Below, piece after piece: positions 56,727 through 64,000 of a DNA stretch of 64,000 bases; the first letter of the stretch is position 1, and each line of letters starts with the position of its first letter. The position numbers and the translations under genes were made by a program. The notes below the pieces were generated by a model. That model was not told the origin of the DNA. It saw only the letters and a list, made by a program, of their open reading frames with translations, and ran no database searches. The DNA lies in assembly GCA_035048495.1 (NCBI GenBank), contig CM068549.1, positions 2,823,059-2,887,058 on the forward strand, given 5' to 3'. Source of the DNA: Euptelea pleiosperma. Its lineage: Eukaryota; Streptophyta; Magnoliopsida; Ranunculales; Eupteleaceae.

Positions 56727-58123
56727 CACTCAGGATTAGTTAGCAAAATTCAAACACATGAAATGACGGATTCTAGCGAGAAATTTGCAGAAATAATGGT
56801 GGGGTGAGAGTAGTGAGTGAAGTATGATTCTAAAATATTCTTTTCGAGAGGATTATCGCAAACCATGAGTAACAATATTGATGAAAAAGAAATAAAAGCT
56901 GTAAATAACTTCAAACAACTTTTATTTATGAATCAAAAATGTACTATCATCTCTTGAAATAAAACATAAAGAAATAACAAGAACTAAAAGAGACTAAAAG
57001 AAAACTAATTAGAACAATGAAAACTAGAGAGAAACTGGTGAAGAGAGAGAAAGTGAAGAAACAACAAGGGAACGCTAGAAAGAGAAACGAGAAATAGAGA
57101 GAGAAAGGGTGAAAGATTTACCATTGCACCTACCCATTCTGGTTGGCCTTAGAGGACGCCGTGATGATGAAGTGGGTGGACGAGATTAGCTAATAGCAGC
57201 ATCTTGAAGAGCGGCCAGCAGGTAGTTGTGGTTGCTGGAAGTGCACTTGCAAGATGTATAGGCCTTGAGTTGGTGCACAGTACGTGAAGATGGAAGGAGG
57301 AGTCAGCCACGGGGAAAGGAGAAGATGGTCGGTTGCTGGTTGTGGTTTGCTCTGGCCGATGGTGGAAAAGATCTTCGGACCATGAAGTTGTCTGGTTGCT
57401 AGTGGTAAGTACTACTGTGGACGATGGCCCTACAGGGTGCATCACACCATGATATGGAAGAGGGGGTGAGTGCACCAAGTGGTGGATATGGTTGGCTGGC
57501 TTCCTCCTCTCTTCTCTTCCCCTTTTTTTTTTTTTCTTTTTCTTTGTTAATGACGGCTGGGGAGAGAAATTGTGAGAGATTGGAAAAGGGGGGTGCTAGG
57601 GTTGAGAGATGGGAGGAAAACGGTAAGAAAGAGGGGCATGGAAGGGCAGCTATTGCATGCGGCAATCTTTGGTGGAGGCGGACTGGACTTTGACTTGGTC
57701 TTCTGCATGCTTTACCAACTGAGCAATTCTTTGACTTGTGTTAGTTGGTCAAGCTTTAATGCCTTTATTCTTCTCTATGGGCTCGATTCTTCCTCTCTTT
57801 CTTTTGGTCTTCTCTCAGGCTCTTTCGATTCTCTGGCTTTTCCCGTTCTTGGCCTACATCTTCTTATCCTCAGTTTGCATGCTCTTGAACTTGGATTGTA
57901 GGTTTTGGAGGTTGATTGTGGGCCCGCATTTCATCAAAATCGTCTGGTTAGTACTCTTACGATAGAAAAATCGCGTAATGAGATTTCTACAAAATGGTTT
58001 CACATGTGGGTCAAAGAAATGCGTATGAATGCATGTGAATATATGATTTTGACCAAAAAAATGTGTTCTATGCAATGAGAGAAACTCTTATTGCTTAAAA
58101 TAAATACTTTTGAGCGAATATCA
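56727..58123 (-). mobile_element. S-family element, right part (copy S-D)
   Basis: It continues from 33097 after the LARD and ends GAGCGAATATCA at 58123. On the minus strand there is a clear A-box, TTGCTCAGTTGGTAAAGC (57709-57726), but the expected B-box is not recognisable, so the module is damaged here. The flanks (AGTGC left, CAACC right) do not match, so this copy's original target is rearranged. Confidence 0.8.
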
Positions 58124-58359
58124 CAACCCCCAACCAGCATATTGCCAATCCTTGGCAATTAGTGCGAGATACAAGAGCTCAGAAAGGCCTGGTATATGTC
58201 GGAAAATTTGTTCTCATTACTCAGAAAAACTCCATTTTGTCAGTTCATTTCAAAGGTGCAAGTGATCATTCAGAAATTAAAACTCTAGTCAGTAAAATGT
58301 AGCACATCTACTAGTGGACATTTGAACCAAAGATTACTCAGACTCAGCGTGTGCATGTG
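58124..58359. other. Short unassigned stretch between S-D and the Tekay-type LTR
   Basis: I see no coding frame and no similarity to the other repeats in this window. Confidence 0.5.
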
Positions 58360-60360
58360 TGTAAAACCCTAAAACTACCTTAAAGGATAATTTTGTAATT
58401 TTGATATATTAGGGTATTCTTGACTCTTTAGACTTTAATTATGTCTACTTTGACTTTATTTAATTAATAGGAGACTATATATGACTTTTGAAAAGTTTTA
58501 GAAAAAAATAATTTTTCAGGTTTTTTAGTGATCTCCTTATGTGGCCCACAGGGGCTTAATAAGGCCCATGAGTTGAAGACTGCTTTGAGGCCCATATATG
58601 TGCATTATAATTCTTATGTTAATTTTATAATTATTTAATTAAGAATATACATATAACCTATGGCCTTAATTAATTAATTGCTTGTGTTTTAAAGCACATA
58701 TGAATAGAACATGTACATTTAAGTGATTGTGTGTGTGTCATACACCCTACTCCTAACATTTAAAATAAGATGACCATGCTAGCTAGATTTAATTTTTTTA
58801 AGAAACCCATTTGCTTATGTGGCTGCCACATGTACAAATAAAAATAAATTAGGAATAAAATAACACATGTAATAATGCATTCTTAATTTTTCAAAACGCC
58901 ACCTATGAAAGAGAAAATATTTTTCTTTCTTCCTACGTAGAAATTGTTAAACACTATGGGGAGAAGAACCTCACTTTAAATATAAAAAATTTATGTTTTT
59001 ATTAACTTTAGAAACCTCACTTTTTATTAAGTTAGAAACTCTTTTAGTCATTAATGAACTTTACCACTTTTGAAAACCTCTTTGCTAATCTAAACCTAAC
59101 CTTGCTAACCTAAGCCTTTGGTAAGGCTATATAAAGGCCATAGGAGACACCATCTTTTCATCAAGCCATTAGCTCTCCCTCTCTTCTCTTATGTTGGTTC
59201 TCCCTCTCATTAAGCCATTAGCTACCCCAAAGTTCTAACAACTTTTCACTTCCAATTACCCAAACTATAAGCTATTTCTTAAGGGCTTTTTGTTCTTTTC
59301 TAAACCTTTTATTTTAAAATACTTGTGAAAGATCATAAAGCAAAAAGGAGATAGAAGAGAAGAAACGAACATATCACAAAGATCTAGTTTAAAGAACAAA
59401 AGTAGATTATTTCCTCCCTTTATTCTCATGCTTATTTTTATTCAAATTGTATATATGATATGTTGAATATTATATTTTTTAATTAGTTAAAAACTTTGTA
59501 TTTTTTTTAAATCTACATGTGTTATATTTCCAAAAGCATGATTAGTTATGTTAGAAAGAATTAGAACATGTTTTAAAATATTTGTTATCTTCTTAAAAAT
59601 TTAGATTTGTATATTGTTTGTAATATATGTCATGTTGTTTTATGATTGCCTATGAATATATGATGGATCATTCTATGAGATTAAAAAAAAAAGAAAATTG
59701 AGAGTGCATGGACACACGGTTAGGATTTCGAGTCTTGTTATGTGTCGAATCCCTTAAGATTTTTCCTTAAAGAGCAAAGAGGGCCCAGAGCCCTGGGGTG
59801 CAAAGCCTCAACCCCCTTGGATCCATGTGGTATTTGATAGTTTGGCCCGCTGTTTGTATAAAGTGTGCTCCGTAGTATTTTTGTCATGCATGCTCATCGA
59901 ATTTTCTTTTAATATTTAAATTTAATTTGATTATTATTATCCTATTGCATTATCTACATTATGTATTATTTCTGTTGATTATCCGTGGTTAGTAGCTCAT
60001 CCCCATGATAATAAGGGTGATGGAGTGTACCTACTGGGCTTCGCAGCTCAACCTATTTATTATGTTTCAGATTTGCCCAATGAAGCGGGTGCGTAGCACA
60101 TTCGGAGCCGACAGAGAATTGATCCATATCTGACTTTATTGCTTTCTTAGAAAATATGTATTAGGTATTATTTTAGAAGCTATTATGTAGTAAACATTGA
60201 CACTTTTTTTATTTAATATTTGAATAATGTAGTGATGAGACCTATTAATGAAATAATTGGATTATTCCCATAATTTTTTTCTTATCCTCACATCCGAGAC
60301 CATGGGTCTGAGTTATGGACCATGGGTCGGGTCCGGTAGACCCAGGTTCGGGGCGTGACA
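58360..60360 (+). repeat. LTR of a Tekay/Del-type (chromovirus) Ty3/gypsy element
   Basis: It runs from TGTAAAACCCTAAAACTACC to GGGGCGTGACA, about 2.0 kb, followed by AAG and a primer site TGGTATCAGAGCC at 60364. The matching 3' LTR is not in the window. It has no gene of its own. Confidence 0.75.
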
Positions 60361-60363
60361 AAG

Positions 60364-60376
60364 TGGTATCAGAGCC
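60364..60376 (+). promoter_or_regulatory. Primer binding site (initiator tRNA-Met) of the Tekay/Del relic
   Basis: TGGTATCAGAGCC lies three bases after the LTR end, as in the LARD at 52677. Confidence 0.85.
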
Positions 60377-60556
60377 TAGGCTTTAGTTCCTATGGATTAT
60401 TACATGAGAACCGTACGATCACTTGTTAATACTTAAACAGTAGGATTTGCTCACTGAACTCTGATATTGTATACACATATATGTACATATATATATGCTT
60501 GTATGAACGTTGTTTGCCGACACTTAACACTTATATATACTTCTGTAATTTAGTAG

Positions 60557-61635
60557 ATGGCTAGTGAGTCTACGCATGTTGGGCCCGAGGAATCCTTGGC
60601 CCAGGCTGTGAGGAACATGACTGCTTTTATGCAGCAGCATGCCCAGCCCCAAGCACCACCAGTTCAAGATGAATCTGAAGAGAATCGGATGGTGGGAATA
60701 ATGAGGGAGTTCAAGAGGCTTAACCCTTCAGCTTTCAAGGGTACCCCTGACCCCCTCGAGGCTGAGACTTGGTTGCGAGAGATGAACAAGACCTTAGAGG
60801 TCCTCTCTGTAACTAATCGCTAGAAAGTAACCTTGTCGGCATACATGCTCCAGGGAGAAGCTGACCATTGGTGGGCCATGGTCAAGAGGTCCCGAGATGT
60901 GAATAAGTTGTCTTGGGCTCAGTTCGAGGAAGTCTTTTTAGAGCGATACTTTCCAGAAGCAGTGAGGAATCAAAAGCGCGCCGAATTCTTGTACCTAGTA
61001 CAAAAGAATATGATGGTCTCTAAATACGAGGCCAAGTTCGCGGAGTTAGCACGTTTCACACATCATATCGTGGGGGACGAGTCTTTGAAGGCTCAAAATT
61101 TTCAAGAAAGACTACGATGGGGGATCAGAGGAAGATTAACAGCATTAAAGCTTCGCACATATGCCGAGGTGGTCGATAGAGTGCTTCTCGTTGAGGTTGA
61201 GATGGACGATACTCAAAGGCTTAGGGAGCAGAACGAGAAAAGACAAATTGGAGGACAAAACAACAACAACAAGAGACAACGGATGAATCCTCCACAGCAA
61301 ATAGGACAGATTGACCACATTAAGTGTCATAAATGTGGACTAATGGGACACATCAAGAAGAATTGTCTATCCTCCATAGCACCACAACCACAGCTGCTTC
61401 GCCAACACAACACTCAGCAATAAGGACAACAGTACCAGATTAGATGTTTTGGATGTGGACAACAGGGACACCATGTGAGGAATTGCTCATCACCTACGAC
61501 ACATCTACAATTATTTCGACCACAGCAGCAACGACCTCAATACCAGGAGCCTCGTCCTCAGCAACAACAAATACAATAAAAAGTCCATCAACAGCCAGCA
61601 CAACCACGTCCACCTTAGCAGAATCAGAATCAGAA
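60557..61635 (+). pseudogene. Tekay/Del-type gag relic
   Basis: Capsid/nucleocapsid protein. ATG 60557 opens a frame with NPSAFKGTPDPLEAETWL. After one stop at 60821 (TGG to TAG, at the conserved tryptophan) it continues in the same frame through the retrotransposon gag domain (YMLQGEADHWWAMVKR, FEEVFLERYFPEAVRNQKR). Two CCHC zinc knuckles follow: CHKCGLMGHIKKNC near 61325 and, after another stop at 61421, CFGCGQQGHHVRNC near 61447. A glutamine-rich tail with further stops ends where S sequence begins at about 61636. Protease and pol are missing. Confidence 0.85.
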
Positions 61636-61884
61636 TCTTGGCCTACATCTTCTTGTCCTCAGTTTGCATGCTCTCGAGCTTGGATAGGTTCTGGAGATTG
61701 ATTGTGGGCCCGCATTTCATCAAAATTGTCCGGTTAGTGCTACTATGATAGAAAAATCACGTAATGAGATTTCTACAAATGGTTTCGCATGTGGGTTAAA
61801 GAAATGCGTATGAATGCATGCGAATATACGATTTTGACCAGAAAAGTGTGTTCTATGCAATGAGAGAAACTCTTACGTAGAAAT
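61636..61884 (-). mobile_element. S-family fragment fused to the gag relic
   Basis: It closely matches 57845-58092 of S-D: the CTTGGCCTACATCTTCTTG block, then GATTGTGGGCCCGCATTTC, then AATGAGATTTCTAC. Both ends are ragged with respect to the S family, so this is a fragment joined by recombination, not a clean insertion. Confidence 0.7.
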
Positions 61885-62364
61885 GTTGAGTTCTTTGATA
61901 TTTCGTACATCTCTTATGCCATGTTCATATATTAGTTATATTTAGAAAAATATTGAGCATGTTGTTATGAACACCTACACACGTGCACCAGGAGTGTTTA
62001 ATGTAGTTGTTACTTGCGAGTCGGTTGGACTCACCCTTCGTAGGCACTCTCTTTTTAGGTCAGCACAAACTGTAGAATTGCACGTAGGATCTTTTAGATG
62101 CGCTTGGATTTTAGAAAGAAAGTTTTTACTTTGAGAGAATTTATGTAGTGAGGACTAGGTTGTATTACTTTAAGCCATTTCGTTGCCTTTTTCAGGTTTT
62201 GAATTAATTTGAATATTCAGTTTCTTTTATTTAATTATTTGGATGGCTCGTATTTAATCAGCTTGCACTACATCTTTATGGTGTGTGTTGGGGATTCATT
62301 CCCGATCGCAACTCAGGATCTGTGTTGGCATTAGATATGCTGGACCCAGGTCACGGGGCATGAC
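61885..62364 (+). repeat. Remnant of another chromovirus-type LTR (right part)
   Basis: It ends GGACCCAGGTCACGGGGCATG followed by ACA, resembling the GGGGCGTGACA ends of the other LTRs here. The primer site that should follow is replaced by RNase H coding sequence. Confidence 0.45.
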
Positions 62365-62368
62365 ACTA

Positions 62369-62743
62369 GGGGAGGCCCTAGGACTGTACCTGGTGGCTAC
62401 AGAAGGATTAGTGAGTGCGGTGCTATTTCATGAAATAAATGAAGGAGAGAAACCCATCTACTTCGTCGGTAAAGCCTTGGTAGAGGTCGAGACCCAGTAC
62501 ACCACACTTGAAAGAGCCGCACTCGCCCTCGTCTACGCATCCAAGAGATTGAAACCATATTTTGAAAACCGGGTGATCACTGTCTACACCAAGTATCCCC
62601 TGAAGACTATACATGGAAAGATGGATCTCTCGGGAAGAATGACAAAGTGGGCTGTATACCTAGCTCAGTATGACATACGCTATGAACCACGTACTTCCGA
62701 GAAAGGCCACGCCCTGGGCTTGGACCCGACTCCACCTCATTGA
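62369..62743 (+). pseudogene. Ty3/gypsy RNase H fragment
   Basis: The translation LGLYLVATEGLVSAVLFHE, TLERAALALVYASKRLKPYF and MDLSGRMTKWAVYLAQYD matches the pol RNase H of G1 at moderate identity. It begins in mid-domain and ends after EKGHALG with unrelated sequence and a stop, so it is an isolated relic of a different Tat-type element. Confidence 0.8.
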
Positions 62744-63275
62744 GCTTTCGTTCCTACTCACTTGGTAAACGCAATCCGCAATCATGTTAGTCCGCAATGG
62801 TCTATGGTATGGAATTAGAAGGTATACCGCCTTTGGAGTTTCAAGAAACACACAACGATTTATGGCAGGTATTGTGAATTAGTTCCAATTAGGGTTTGAA
62901 ATTCAACTTTAGGTATTCCCGAATTAGGGATCGAAAATATCTACTTTCAAATTACCTAGAGTTGGAAACCTTCTAAAATGAATCAAATAACCAATGGTGA
63001 TCTAACTAGAAATAGCAAAATCGAAATCTGACTCTAATATTTTTATATATTTTAATTAATTAATTATCTAGCAGTTATTCTAAAAGGAGAGAAAATGAAT
63101 CCCTAAGTTACTACAACTTTGCACTTGGCCGTCCGAGGCATTAAAATAATAAGTAGAAAATGTGGAAAATAAAATGAAAAGTTTCTAATTTGAATCGGAT
63201 CTTCACGAATAAGCAGCTTTCCGAATTCATGTTCGTCTTTTGCAATCCCGTCAACCGAGCAGCAACGGCACCATT
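62744..63275. other. Unassigned AT-rich sequence
   Basis: I see no gene, no clear repeat and no motif of interest here. Confidence 0.5.
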
Positions 63276-64000
63276 TGAAATTAGGGTTTTTCCGCATCGT
63301 TGGTTACGAAAATGCTAGATCTCAACAATATTTGTAATTCCGATTCACTTTAAATCCTAAAAAAATACAGACTTTGTATAGCGATATGTCGGATGTCGAA
63401 TCCGCACTCGGGGTTAGGGAACACAATTTATCGGAACAATAGAACAATAGAAAGTGCTTGAAAATATGCTTGGAAGGGTGAGAGTAGTGATTAATGATTA
63501 AGATTTAAAATAATCTTTTTAGAGAGATTTCTATCAACTAATTAACATAAGTAAAGAGAAAGAAACACCATAAGTGGAAAAGAGAAACTTATTTATTAAA
63601 ATAATGCAAGTTACAATGCTTGAATCTAATCTATTCATAAAAAAAAATAAAAACAAATAACCATCACTTTAGAAAGCATTATAAGAGAAGAAATATAAAG
63701 AGAAAGAACAAGATTTTAGAGAGAGAAAATGAAAGAGAAGATAGAAAATAAAGATTTACCTTGGTGATTACCAATGGAGAAGAGGTTTGCACAGCTGTGT
63801 TCTTGATGGTTTTCAGAAGAAAACCGAACCAAGGAAAAGAGAGAAATAGAGAGGTTTAGAGAAGAAGGGGAAAGGGATCCTAGAGGATTGTAGGTTATGA
63901 GAGGGGAGAAAACCAACCCAAGAATGAGAGATAGTAGATCTCTTACAGACTTTTTTTTTTTTGCTTCTTGTAAAAATGATGACCGTTGGATCTCGGAATG
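63276..64000 (-). mobile_element. S-family element, cut by window edge (copy S-E)
   Basis: It begins TGAAATTAGGGTTTTTCCGC, the S terminus in reverse. It then follows S-C closely, including the AAAACCAACCCAAGAA block (63911) that matches 42850. The left flank is TGAAATT-free spacer, and its far end lies outside the window. Confidence 0.82.

Noticed and set aside
57149..57901. Open frames inside S-D on both strands
   Set aside because: They are composition-driven, without domains, and not conserved at equivalent positions in S-B or S-C.

Overview
This is a nuclear window from a flowering plant. The evidence is spliced genes of plant families, Ty3/gypsy elements of the Tat/Retand and Tekay/Del types, a CACTA (En/Spm) transposon, a MULE relic, MITEs, and complete absence of bacterial-style gene order. 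I cannot name the species. Roughly 85-90% of the window is transposable-element DNA, mostly nested; host genes occupy one island at about 8.7-14.5 kb.

Layout. 1-2512: three copies of one repeat family ('S', TG...CA ends) inserted into each other. 2513-4900: truncated long LTR. 4901-7740: 5'-truncated CACTA element with a tnp2 transposase fragment, a ~180-bp tandem array and a GC-rich palindromic end with a perfect CACTA terminus. 8808-10411: five-exon HhH-GPD DNA glycosylase gene (+). 12539-14496: eight-exon gene (-) for a nucleoplasmin-like protein of the FKBP43/53 type that stops before the isomerase domain. 15648-31172: a hAT-like MITE split by a complete, very young Tat-type retrotransposon (G1, 15739-30810). 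G1 has 1298-bp LTRs, gag-protease, RT-RNaseH-second RNaseH-integrase, a 93-bp array and an antisense spliced gene, and is itself interrupted by an S element. 31232-32766: a second MITE and a MULE/OTU relic. 32970-58123: an S element containing a non-autonomous retrotransposon with ~3.2-kb LTRs (LARD, 33098-56721). The LARD 5' LTR contains a second, decayed Tat element (G2, 34649-48203, with its own S insertion) and another S copy. 58360-64000: a Tekay/Del-type LTR and gag relic, chimeric fragments and one more S copy.

How parts work together. In G1 and G2 the gag-protease frame and the RT frame are the same frame, separated by a single UAG. That UAG is followed by CAA-UUA (G1) or CAA-UCA (G2), matching the tobamovirus UAG-CAR-YYA readthrough context, and 7 nt further on lies a stem-loop shared by both elements. 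This points to gag-pol expression by stop-codon readthrough. A multi-exon gene runs antisense between pol and the 3' LTR in both elements. The S family has precise TG/CA ends and 5-bp target duplications (three copies verified), like solo LTRs, yet carries a tRNA-like module with Pol III A and B boxes. I regard the readthrough cassette and the tRNA-bearing S family as the two most interesting signals here.
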